DNA of 33,038 nt, taken from Bryobacterales bacterium (GTDB taxonomy: Bacteria > Acidobacteriota > Terriglobia > Bryobacterales > Bryobacteraceae). This document shows, piece by piece, positions 1 through 7,523 of this stretch. Below the pieces are notes generated by a model that saw only the letters and a list, made by a program, of their open reading frames with translations, was not told the origin of the DNA and did no database searches. How positions within the stretch are numbered: the stretch's first letter is position 1; each line of letters begins with the position of its first letter. The translations under genes were made by a program, and so were the position numbers. The stretch is from contig DAIDHC010000068.1 in the NCBI GenBank assembly GCA_027452065.1, forward strand, positions 1-33,038, in the 5' to 3' direction.

Positions 1-1
1 G

Positions 2-61
2 TCCGCCGACAAGTCCCGTCCCAAAACCCCTGTGCGCCGTCGCGACGACTTCTACGAATGA
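2..61 (+). CDS. C-terminal tail of a plus-strand gene cut by the window edge (uncertain)
   Basis: Reading from base 2 gives 19 codons ending RRRDDFYE followed by TGA at 59-61. The peptide is basic, then acidic, like the hydrophilic tail of a soluble protein. The other plus frames are less protein-like here. It would converge on malQ, leaving about 50 bases between the two stop codons. Nothing in so short a piece identifies the family, and it may be chance. Confidence 0.3.
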   Translation, partial: SADKSRPKTPVRRRDDFYE

Positions 62-113
62 ACTTTCTCTCGCCGCTGAACTTATTGAAGCCGATGCTCG
101 CTTTATATGAACA

Positions 114-1634
114 TCAGACTCCGTCTTTTCTCGGAGTCCGAAAATGATACGTCCCAGGGGACCCGCGTCTGCGGCCGAACAGGTCGGTCATGTCGGCGAG
201 GCGATCGGCGATCTCTGGTCGCAGCTCGCGCTCGCGAAACCGCCAAACCCAGTTGCCGTCGGGGTTGCCAGGGGTATTCATACGCGCCTCGCCGCCGGAT
301 CCCAGCACGTCTTGCAGCGGCACGAGCACAGTGTCTGCGGGAGACCCCATCGCAGCGCGAATCAGACCCCAATGAATCTCGTCCTCTCGCGCCCCCGTAA
401 ATCGCAATGCGAAGTCGCGCTCCGCCATGATCTGCTCGCGCGATTGCGTCGTCGCTCCCAGCGGCGCATGAAACCATCCTTGAGTGGTGTCGTTATCATG
501 AGTTCCTGTATAAACGACGCTATTATTTGGATGCATATACGGCAGGTAGAGTTCCGACCCCGAGTCGCGGCCGAAGGCGAATTGCAAAACCTTCATGCCC
601 GGCAGTCCGAATTGATCGCGCAGGGCCTCGACCTCGGGGGTGATGTGACCCAGATCCTCGGCCAACAGCGGCAGACCCCCCAACGCCTCGCGCACGGCCG
701 TCAAAAACTCAAACCCAGGCGCCTTAATCCACTTGCCGTCGATGGCGTTCGGGGCCGACGCAGGCACGCGCCAATACGCCTCGAACCCCCGAAAGTGATC
801 GAGCCGCACGATGTCGACCATCTGAAATGTGGCGCGGAAGCGTTCGATCCACCAGGCGAATCCGCTGTCTTTCATCACGTCCCAACGGTAAATCGGATTG
901 CCCCACAGTTGGCCGGTGGCGCTGAAGTAGTCCGGCGGAACACCGGCCACGTAACGGGGTGAGCCATCCGGGCCGAGGTCGAACAGCGATCGGTTGGCCC
1001 AGACATCGGCGCTGTCGTGGGCCACGTAGATCGGAATGTCGCCCATCACGCGGATATTCTTCGACCGGCAGTAGCGGTGGAGCGAAAACCACTGTTCGAA
1101 GAACTTAAATTGAAGAAATCTGTGAAACTCCACCACCTCGGTCTTCGGCTCGATCCCCGAATTCCATTGCGTCCAGGCGACATGCCCGTTTGCTTCTTTG
1201 AAAGCCATGAACCGGGCGAAGTCATCGAGCCAGGGACCCTGCGTCTCGCAAAAGCTCTGGAACGCCTTCGACGGCGTGAAGCGCGCAAAGGCCTTATCGA
1301 GCAAGCTTCTCTTCCAGCGAGTGACGCGGGCGAAGTCGACCCGGTCGGCCGGCAGCTCCGGAGGCGCCGCTAAATCGCTCTCCGGCAGGAGTCCGTCGGA
1401 GACGAGCATCTCCGGGCTGAGCAGCAGCGGATTGCCCGCAAAGGCTGAGAAGCTCTGATACGGCGAGTCGCCGTATCCCGTCGGACCGAGCGGCAGAACC
1501 TGCCAGATCTTCATGCGGGCCGAGGCGAGAAAGTCGGCAAAACGGTACGCCTGCGGTCCCAGGTCGCCGATGCCGTATGGCCCGGGCAGGGAAGTGGGAT
1601 GCAGAAGAATTCCGCCCGATCGCGCCAGTTTCAT
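114..1634 (-). CDS. malQ: 4-alpha-glucanotransferase (amylomaltase, GH77)
   Basis: This enzyme transfers alpha-1,4-glucan segments between maltodextrins in the cytoplasm, feeding maltose and glycogen turnover. The 506-residue length is normal for the short bacterial amylomaltases. The N-terminus carries the family pattern GILLHPTSLPGPYGIGDLG, followed by WQVLPLGPTGYGDSPYQ. The catalytic residues expected for GH77 are visible: nucleophile Asp279 in VRLDHFRGFEAYW, acid/base Glu326 in LAEDLG and Asp380 in TGTHDNDTTQGW. The ATG at 1634 overlaps the stop of the upstream GH127 gene in an ATGA, so the two are probably translationally coupled. A 7-bp inverted repeat (117-138) covers the last codons. 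Identification is firm. Confidence 0.96.
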   Translation of the reverse strand: MKLARSGGILLHPTSLPGPYGIGDLGPQAYRFADFLASARMKIWQVLPLGPTGYGDSPYQSFSAFAGNPLLLSPEMLVSDGLLPESDLAAPPELPADRVDFARVTRWKRSLLDKAFARFTPSKAFQSFCETQGPWLDDFARFMAFKEANGHVAWTQWNSGIEPKTEVVEFHRFLQFKFFEQWFSLHRYCRSKNIRVMGDIPIYVAHDSADVWANRSLFDLGPDGSPRYVAGVPPDYFSATGQLWGNPIYRWDVMKDSGFAWWIERFRATFQMVDIVRLDHFRGFEAYWRVPASAPNAIDGKWIKAPGFEFLTAVREALGGLPLLAEDLGHITPEVEALRDQFGLPGMKVLQFAFGRDSGSELYLPYMHPNNSVVYTGTHDNDTTQGWFHAPLGATTQSREQIMAERDFALRFTGAREDEIHWGLIRAAMGSPADTVLVPLQDVLGSGGEARMNTPGNPDGNWVWRFRERELRPEIADRLADMTDLFGRRRGSPGTYHFRTPRKDGV

Positions 1635-3493
1635 GTCCGCCCCGGCCGAGCCATCCAGACCCGGTACACGCGAGCGTCCGCGAACGGGACAAGCACCAGA
1701 GGCTGAGGCGCGCCGTTAACCTGACCGTTGATCCGATACGCCTGGTTTCCGGTCCGAGAATCCGTCTGCCCATTTCCGGCATCGCGCAAATTCAAATCCT
1801 CGGGGCGGAGTGAAACGGGGCCGGCACGCTGCGTGTCGACGATACTCCGGTTCAGCGTCTCCTCGAAGGCCAGAAGCTGCGGACCACGCGCCACAGCCAC
1901 CGAGTCCGGGTAGCTGCGTCCGCCCGGAATCAGCCGTATCGTCATGTCCATCCGGATTGCCACTTCGTCGCCGGCTTTCCAAGTGCGCTCGACCGAGAGA
2001 TAGGTTCCCGGAAGACCGGTCAGCTTCCGTCCGTCCACCTCGACTTCGAACGAACGCGTCCAGTCGGGAACGCGAAGCAACAGCGGGAAACGAACCGGCT
2101 TGTCGGGATTAACGGAAAGTTGGACAATCCCGGATTGCGGGTAGGTCGTCCGGGAAACAATCTGCACCTTTGCCCCGGGAATCGAGAATCGCGCCTCCCC
2201 TTGCGTGTACAGGTTGACGGCTAACCCACCGTTCTCCGTCCCCCACGCCAGTTCCGGAATCAGCGAGATGCCGCGCGGTTCGCTCGACACGCAGCAGTTA
2301 ATTCCGGGCGTCGCTTCCTTGCGGCCATTCAACGGCGTGAAGTAACAGATGTTGCCGTTGACCGGATCCTGCGCCGCCAGCAGTTGGTTATAAACAGTCC
2401 GCTCGATCTCGGCGGCGTAGCGCGGCTCACCGGTCAGCCGCAAAAGCTGCGAATTGAGTTGAAGCCAGGTAACGGTGGCGCAGCCCTCGCCCACATCGGC
2501 GTCCTGATCGGCCGGAAGTACGATGTCGTCCTGAAAATGCTCGTGCGCGCTGGTCGTGCCGGAAACGTAGAGCCGCCGGCTCTGGATGTCCCGCCACGCC
2601 GATTCGATCGTTTGCAGATAGAGGGGATTTCCAGTCACACGGTAGAGCCGCGACAGGCCTACGAGATTGGACATCATCTCGTAGGCCTTACCGTTGGCCG
2701 TGTGGAAGACGCCTTTGCCTGCGCTCAGGCTGGCGATAATCCCCGGCCCACCGGGCTCGTCCCAGGCATGGACGATGTACAGACAAAAGTCGAGATATCG
2801 CTGTTCGCCTGTCTGCTGATAGAGAAGCACCATCGGTTCCAGAATGCTCGTTGCCGCCATTCCCACGTGCTCGCCGGCGCCGATGATGTCCAACTGCCCG
2901 CGAGCCGTCCCGAAGGTCCTGCACATCAGGTCGCCGATTCGCGCCGCCGCGTCGAGAGCGGGGCGGTATCCGGTGGCCCGGTAGTACGCGATCAGTCCGA
3001 GTAGATCGTACTTATGAACCCAAACGTCCCAACTGGTCCAGCGCCTGTCTTCCGTGTAGGTGCCGAGGTAGCCGCCAGGCTGCTGGCAGGCAATCAGCGT
3101 CTTCGCCACCCGGTCCATCAACTCGCGCAGCCGGTCGTCCCCCGTGTACAGCCACATGTTAGCCGCGGCGTCGAGAAACTTCCCCGCGTGCTCGCCGATC
3201 CAGGCCTGGCGCCCCGGGCGGCTCCGAAACCCGGCCAGGATGCCCTCCTCGTCCACGCGCAGAAGCCGTTGTTCGAGATTGACGCGCAGGCGGGCCGCGA
3301 ACAAACCATCCAGGTGCTGTTCGTCAAACGGCGCCGGTGTGAAGACGTCCGTCTCGCGGGCCGCCTGCAGAACGGGCACGCGAGGACGAGGCTGTTGCGC
3401 CTGGGCAAAGCCCGCCACCAGCAGCGCCGTACACGCCCGGACCACGAAGGCCCGCCGCGGGCGGCCCGGTGGGAGCATAGAGTTTCGCGCCAT
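1631..3493 (-). CDS. Secreted glycoside hydrolase family 127 (beta-L-arabinofuranosidase-like)
   Basis: This is a GH127 (former DUF1680) protein, a family whose characterised members remove beta-L-arabinofuranose from plant glycans. The N-terminus has arginines and then a hydrophobic stretch (RACTALLVAGFAQAQ), a signal peptide implying export. The zinc-site residues known in the family are recognisable: Glu337 and Cys339 in GEGCATVTW and the paired Cys401-Cys402 in GINCCVSSEPRG (numbering from the GTG at 3496). About 620 residues suits the family. ATG at 3493 is directly preceded by GTG at 3496, and no Shine-Dalgarno is seen; a TATAAT lies 8 bases upstream. It is first in an operon with malQ. 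The exact sugar specificity cannot be read from sequence. Confidence 0.88.
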   Translation of the reverse strand: MARNSMLPPGRPRRAFVVRACTALLVAGFAQAQQPRPRVPVLQAARETDVFTPAPFDEQHLDGLFAARLRVNLEQRLLRVDEEGILAGFRSRPGRQAWIGEHAGKFLDAAANMWLYTGDDRLRELMDRVAKTLIACQQPGGYLGTYTEDRRWTSWDVWVHKYDLLGLIAYYRATGYRPALDAAARIGDLMCRTFGTARGQLDIIGAGEHVGMAATSILEPMVLLYQQTGEQRYLDFCLYIVHAWDEPGGPGIIASLSAGKGVFHTANGKAYEMMSNLVGLSRLYRVTGNPLYLQTIESAWRDIQSRRLYVSGTTSAHEHFQDDIVLPADQDADVGEGCATVTWLQLNSQLLRLTGEPRYAAEIERTVYNQLLAAQDPVNGNICYFTPLNGRKEATPGINCCVSSEPRGISLIPELAWGTENGGLAVNLYTQGEARFSIPGAKVQIVSRTTYPQSGIVQLSVNPDKPVRFPLLLRVPDWTRSFEVEVDGRKLTGLPGTYLSVERTWKAGDEVAIRMDMTIRLIPGGRSYPDSVAVARGPQLLAFEETLNRSIVDTQRAGPVSLRPEDLNLRDAGNGQTDSRTGNQAYRINGQVNGAPQPLVLVPFADARVYRVWMARPGRT

Positions 3494-3501
3494 CACTGGC
3501 G

Positions 3502-3507
3502 ATTATA
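3502..3507 (-). promoter_or_regulatory. Candidate -10 element (TATAAT) for the GH127-malQ operon
   Basis: A perfect TATAAT on the minus strand sits 8 bases before the ATG at 3493. A transcript starting at the usual distance would begin at or within a few bases of the start codon, giving a leaderless mRNA. No good -35 hexamer is visible at 16-18 bases upstream. Confidence 0.42.
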
Positions 3508-3572
3508 CGCGACAGTGTCTGCCGCCACACGTTGCCGCGAAGCTGTCTGCAGCCCGAAGGATTCGGACGCTC

Positions 3573-4571
3573 CTATGATGCCGTGAGCGCGGCCGCCAGG
3601 GCCCCCTTTGCCGCCGAGTGCAGTGGTTCCGGCGCCAGCAGAACTTCCGAGATAGCCATCGGAAATTCTTTTTCGCGCAGAATTTTCTCGAATCTGTCGC
3701 GAAACCCCGCGGGCATTGCCGTTCCGCCGCTCAATACGACTGGAACCGGACGATTCAGCCTCAGTGATTTGCCCGCGTGAGAGAACGCATCCACCATGCC
3801 ATCCACGAGCCCCCCAAGCAGCACGTCGTGGTAAACGCCGAGCACCTGGTGCGTCTTGTCCGGGAAGAAACCGTTGAAATGGAAACTTTCCTCTTTCAAC
3901 ATGCGGATGTGATTGGCGCGCTCCCCCGTTACCGAGGCCGCGCTCGCGTCGATATAGTCGCCGGCCAGCGGCACGCTGAAACTGATCACCGGCACCGCCA
4001 GGTACGCCAGACACACGTTGCACAGGCCGGCGCCGCAACTCACTCCGATGCCGGTGAAATTGTTCGCCTCGAGTTCCGAGTACACCACCGCCAGCCCCTC
4101 GTTTACCGGTTGAGCCTCGAACCCCAACTCCGTCAACACCTGCTTCAGCGTTGCCTCGTGATAGGTGAGGCTGTCCCCGGCGCCCAATGGTGCCGCGGGA
4201 ACCGTGAAACAGACCTTGGCCTTTTCCTTCACCTCGCCCGCCAGCGACGCAATCATCTGCCGGATCATGTTCAGACTCTCCGGCTCCGACGGATTGAGCA
4301 TTCCCTTGCTCATGGTCCGCCTCATTTCGATCCCCAGAAGTTCGGCCAATTTCTCGGATTCGTTGCCGTGCACGACGATTTCGCCGCTCGACATCGAGTG
4401 TGGGATCTTCTCCTTCTTCAGCACACTCTCCGTGATGGCAGAGTGCGGGATCGAGACGAAGGCATTCAGTTGCGTTTCGAATCGATACTGTCCTTCCTCT
4501 CGCCGGGCCAGGCAGATTCGGCTGGTGCCGATGTCGATCCCCAGCGGTTGCGTTTGACCGTTAGTTTTCAT
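3573..4571 (-). CDS. Actin-like/Hsp70-fold ATPase (MreB/ParM/FtsA superfamily), divergent
   Basis: This 332-residue protein has the layout of the actin/Hsp70 ATPase fold. A phosphate-1 loop GIDIGTSRIC lies at residues 11-20, a connect-1 helix NEGLAVVYSE at 157-166, a phosphate-2 loop GIGVSCGAGLCN around 174-185, an adenosine motif VVLSGGTAMPAGF at 278-290, and a connect-2-like AAKGALAAA near the C-terminus. The aspartate usual in phosphate-2 is replaced by Ser178, so hydrolysis may be altered. The start chosen is ATG at 4571, because GAGGAG lies 8 bases upstream; the longer frame to 4619 lacks support. It overlaps the upstream amidase gene by 11 bases. A cytoskeletal or cell-wall role is inferred from the fold and partner. 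It has no signal peptide and is too short for DnaK. Confidence 0.75.
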   Translation of the reverse strand: MKTNGQTQPLGIDIGTSRICLARREEGQYRFETQLNAFVSIPHSAITESVLKKEKIPHSMSSGEIVVHGNESEKLAELLGIEMRRTMSKGMLNPSEPESLNMIRQMIASLAGEVKEKAKVCFTVPAAPLGAGDSLTYHEATLKQVLTELGFEAQPVNEGLAVVYSELEANNFTGIGVSCGAGLCNVCLAYLAVPVISFSVPLAGDYIDASAASVTGERANHIRMLKEESFHFNGFFPDKTHQVLGVYHDVLLGGLVDGMVDAFSHAGKSLRLNRPVPVVLSGGTAMPAGFRDRFEKILREKEFPMAISEVLLAPEPLHSAAKGALAAALTAS

Positions 4572-5805
4572 TTTGAAGCTCCTCGATCGGTGAGCCGGCA
4601 CGCTCCCTGGCGAGAACATCGCGGTACCGCCGGCGCAGAAGTCCGCGATATCGGCCTGGGGAAAGGCCCAATGCCGTCGCCTTGCTTTCCACCAGACTGT
4701 CGGCCATGGTCAAGCCCTTTTCAATTCGCGGACCCGTCGCCTGGCGAAAGGCGGAGTCGTAGCGAAAGCCCAACAGATAGAGCGCCGCCGGAGGCAGCGC
4801 GTAATTGTCCGGCAAGCCCGCCGCGGTGAACGGGAAACTGGCCCCGAAATCCGTGTGCCAGCCCAGCAGTTCGTGGCCCGGATTCAAGGACACCTGCGCA
4901 TGCGTGACGCAGTCGGCAGCTTCGATCCGGTACCGGCTCCTTAACATTTCCGTCAACTCCCGGGCGGTGCCAATCTGCGCCGCGGTGAGCCCTGCGGTGT
5001 CCTCCCCGGGACGGGTCCGGGTTTCAAAGGCAACCCCAAGAAAGCTCCGGTTCAGGTCCAAATACAGATACCGGTGGTCCGCCCACGCCGACTCTCCCGC
5101 GTGGAACGCGACGTCGGATTCCGGCACGATGCGGAATGCCCGTCCGAAGCGGTCGATCAGGAAGTGGTAGGACCGGTGACGACGCACAAACGAGAGGAGT
5201 TCTGCGCTCACTCGCTGCAGCGTCCGGTTTTCGGAGGGATCGAACGGCAGTTCGTCGCTCTCGGTGGTGTGAAAGACGATGCCCGCCGGCGCCGTGAGCA
5301 GCGTTCCCATCTGAGCCTGAGGATCTTCGGCCGGGAACACCCGAAACGCTCCCCGGGGCTTTGCCTCGGCTACGTAACGGTTTTCTACCCGAAGTCCGTT
5401 GCTGAAAGTCTCATGGTCGGCAGCTTTCTCAATCGGCCAAACCTGAGGAAACGCCCCGCTCTCCTCAATCGGTGGCCGCATGGCAAGGTTGGGCCGGATC
5501 GGGGTGGGGCGGGCGTCCGAAATGATCGGAAAGGGAATCACGGCCACCAGGCACAGCAATGCCGAAGCCAGCACGATCGCGGGGCGCGGCAGTCTCCACC
5601 TCGCTCGCGCTCGCGCAACCTGCTGATAACGAAGGAATTTTAGGCGCTCCAGCGGATCGGAAATGTGCGAAGCGCGCAGTTCCAGAAAAGGCGCGCGGCA
5701 TTGCGGCCGCGACAACGTCCGCCGACGATCCCGGCCCTGAACCAGCGCTTTTGTGATTTTTCTTACGCTAGCGCGCACCGAACGGGTGATTTGAAGCCAG
5801 GCCAT
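4561..5805 (-). CDS. Membrane-anchored N-acetylmuramoyl-L-alanine amidase (Amidase_2/PGRP type)
   Basis: The protein probably cleaves the amide bond between muramic acid and the stem peptide in the periplasm. From the ATG at 5805 it has a basic cytoplasmic N-terminus of about 70 residues, one membrane segment at roughly 75-95 (AIVLASALLCLVAVIPFPII), a linker and then an Amidase_2 domain. Likely zinc ligands are the His in GIVFHTTESDE, the His in CVTHAQVSLNPGHE and the His or Asp in LLGWHTDFG. GGAG six bases upstream supports 5805; a TTG at 5859 would add 18 residues. It overlaps the actin-like gene by 11 bases. The long cytoplasmic arm is unusual and could contact that partner. The domain call is fairly sure; the exact substrate is inferred. 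Confidence 0.8.
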   Translation of the reverse strand: MAWLQITRSVRASVRKITKALVQGRDRRRTLSRPQCRAPFLELRASHISDPLERLKFLRYQQVARARARWRLPRPAIVLASALLCLVAVIPFPIISDARPTPIRPNLAMRPPIEESGAFPQVWPIEKAADHETFSNGLRVENRYVAEAKPRGAFRVFPAEDPQAQMGTLLTAPAGIVFHTTESDELPFDPSENRTLQRVSAELLSFVRRHRSYHFLIDRFGRAFRIVPESDVAFHAGESAWADHRYLYLDLNRSFLGVAFETRTRPGEDTAGLTAAQIGTARELTEMLRSRYRIEAADCVTHAQVSLNPGHELLGWHTDFGASFPFTAAGLPDNYALPPAALYLLGFRYDSAFRQATGPRIEKGLTMADSLVESKATALGLSPGRYRGLLRRRYRDVLARERAGSPIEELQNEN

Positions 5806-6051
5806 CCATTGCTCCAGTAGAAGACGCACCGTGATCCTCTCAATCGGCCAGTGCCGCAATGATCTTTAGCTTTCCTCTTTCGCCCTGCTTTGGTCCCGGG
5901 ACGGCCGAGTTTCCCCAACTGGACCGGACAGTACTCAATCCGGCAAATTTCGTTTACTTTGTATCGCCTGGAGTGATAGCCTCAGCAGGCGCCTGGCGAT
6001 CCTGCTGAAAAGAGGCCGCCTGCGCGCGATTCACAATCCAGGAGAACTCAT

Positions 6052-6624
6052 TTGAAATTCATTTCCGCACGCTTCGCCGTCGCCACGATTTCCTCGATCG
6101 GCTTGCTCGCCGCCAACGCGCTGGCGCAAGACACCTCCGCCGCCGGCGGTCCCAGTCCGGCCGCCACTTACTGCCTTCAATCCGGGGGCGTCGTTGAATC
6201 CCGCGTGCCGTTCTATGGCACCAACGGCCCGCCGTCGTCCTGGCTGCGTCTGGCCGGCGAGCGCCAGTTCTGCCAGTTCACGTCGGCCACGGACGGTTCT
6301 CGCATTCACATCCTCATGGACTCGCTCTACGCGACCAAGCCAACGCTGGCTGTGCTGGCCTATGACGCCAAAGTCCCTTACAAATCCGGTGGCGGTGGCA
6401 ATCCGGCGTCCTATTACTGCTCCCAGCTTGGCGGCTCAGACCTTTTCGGAGGCGTGAATGCGGCTGGAGGCGGCTGGTTTTACAAGCCCTCCGTCGACCA
6501 GGTGCTCGAGGCCTGCATTTTCCCCGACATGTCCTCCATCGACTCCTGGGGCCTTCTCTATCACAGCGTCGGCATCATCCGCGGCATCGACCTCACCACC
6601 GTCCAGCGCTTCCACAAACCCTAA
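6052..6624 (+). CDS. Secreted protein with two DUF333 (hemolysin-like) repeats
   Basis: A 190-residue exported protein. The N-terminus is a clear signal peptide ending near ANALAQ (residue 26). Two copies of the DUF333 pattern follow: PAATYCLQSGG (about 36-46) with its second Cys in RQFCQF (74), and NPASYYCSQLGG (about 117-128) with its second Cys in LEACIFPDMSSIDSWGL (155). DUF333 proteins are annotated as hemolysin-like lipoproteins, but their function is not established. No lipobox is seen here. The TTG start at 6052 is supported by AGGAG 7-8 bases upstream. The gene converges on the next one, sharing 4 bases at the stops. The 192-base region upstream has a 7-bp inverted repeat (5983-6007) in the probable leader. 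Confidence 0.72.
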   Translation: MKFISARFAVATISSIGLLAANALAQDTSAAGGPSPAATYCLQSGGVVESRVPFYGTNGPPSSWLRLAGERQFCQFTSATDGSRIHILMDSLYATKPTLAVLAYDAKVPYKSGGGGNPASYYCSQLGGSDLFGGVNAAGGGWFYKPSVDQVLEACIFPDMSSIDSWGLLYHSVGIIRGIDLTTVQRFHKP

Positions 6625-7475
6625 CGCTGAGCGTTTTTCGGCTTGGGCGGATCCGCGGCCGGCGCCGGATCCGCCTCGCTCGCCGACACAACCCGCGCGT
6701 CCGTCTGGAATTTCCGGTATCCGCTGAAGGTGTCCTGAAAGTCGCCGTTGAATTTCTTCATCAGGAGCCGCGCGTCCACCTGCACGCTCACCTGCTTCGG
6801 CATCCAGAGCTCATCGTTCACTTTGGTTTGGGTGAACTTCAGCACCGTGCCCGGATTGAGGCTGGCGATGAACAGGCCCCATTTCAAAGGACTGATCACC
6901 TCCGCCTCCAGTTTCACCCACTCATAGTCCTGCTTCTCGATCCAGAACTTGCCGCGAAGTTTGGGAAGCGCTTTCGCTTGGGAATCCTTCGGCTTGAATC
7001 CGGGCCTCGGAGTCGCTCCGATCACCCACGCCTGGTGGCCCTCCACCTCCTCCTCGCCCAGCAGCACGAAATTATACGCTTCGGGAATTTCGCGCGCGAA
7101 CGCCCGCTCCTTCTCACGCTCCTTTTCCGCATCGGCCTCTTCTTTGGCCCGCTTTTCGGGCGACTCGTCCGCGCGAGACGCCACGGCCTTGTCGAATCGC
7201 TTCTGTTCCTTCGCCGCCTCGCCGGGTGAAAGAAGCTGGTCATCTCGCGCGATCAGCCGCCGGAACTCGCGTCCATAGAGAGTGCTGACCTCATACGTCT
7301 TTGAGGTTGTCTTCCCGCCGTGATGCTCCTGCTCCCGCTCGACGTAGGTGTAGTCCTTGGCCTTCCGCCAGTTGTCCTGGTCGCGGTTCACCGACTGCCG
7401 GACGATCTCCGCCGGATCGGGTGCCGGCGGGGCGGCGGCAAGAACCGCCAGGATTGCGAATACGGCGGGTGCCAT
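6621..7475 (-). CDS. Secreted LolA-like (outer-membrane lipoprotein-sorting-protein-like) protein
   Basis: A 284-residue protein with a hydrophobic export signal (MAPAVFAILAVLAAAPPAP). It has a highly charged Lys/Glu-rich helical stretch at about 85-135, then a beta-rich region containing GKFWIEKQDYEWVKLEAEV and LKFTQTKVNDELWMPKQVSV. That second part resembles the LolA/LolB-like fold of acidobacterial secreted proteins. It is too divergent to claim true LolA function. The C-terminus is Pro/Ala-rich and ends AQR. No Shine-Dalgarno is visible; CATAAT lies 6 bases before the ATG. It converges on the DUF333 gene. Family assignment is tentative. Confidence 0.6.
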   Translation of the reverse strand: MAPAVFAILAVLAAAPPAPDPAEIVRQSVNRDQDNWRKAKDYTYVEREQEHHGGKTTSKTYEVSTLYGREFRRLIARDDQLLSPGEAAKEQKRFDKAVASRADESPEKRAKEEADAEKEREKERAFAREIPEAYNFVLLGEEEVEGHQAWVIGATPRPGFKPKDSQAKALPKLRGKFWIEKQDYEWVKLEAEVISPLKWGLFIASLNPGTVLKFTQTKVNDELWMPKQVSVQVDARLLMKKFNGDFQDTFSGYRKFQTDARVVSASEADPAPAADPPKPKNAQR

Positions 7476-7523
7476 GCCCTTATTATGCCGGTCTCGCCGC
7501 CTGACTCGGGCACTGGTCCCGCC

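Noticed and set aside
117..138. Inverted repeat GACTCCG...CGGAGTC as a malQ terminator
   Set aside because: The 7-bp stem overlaps the last codons of malQ and is not followed by a T-run on the minus strand.
5983..6007. CAGCAGG...CCTGCTG hairpin upstream of the DUF333 gene as a riboswitch
   Set aside because: A simple 7-bp stem with no conserved riboswitch core; mentioned only as leader structure.
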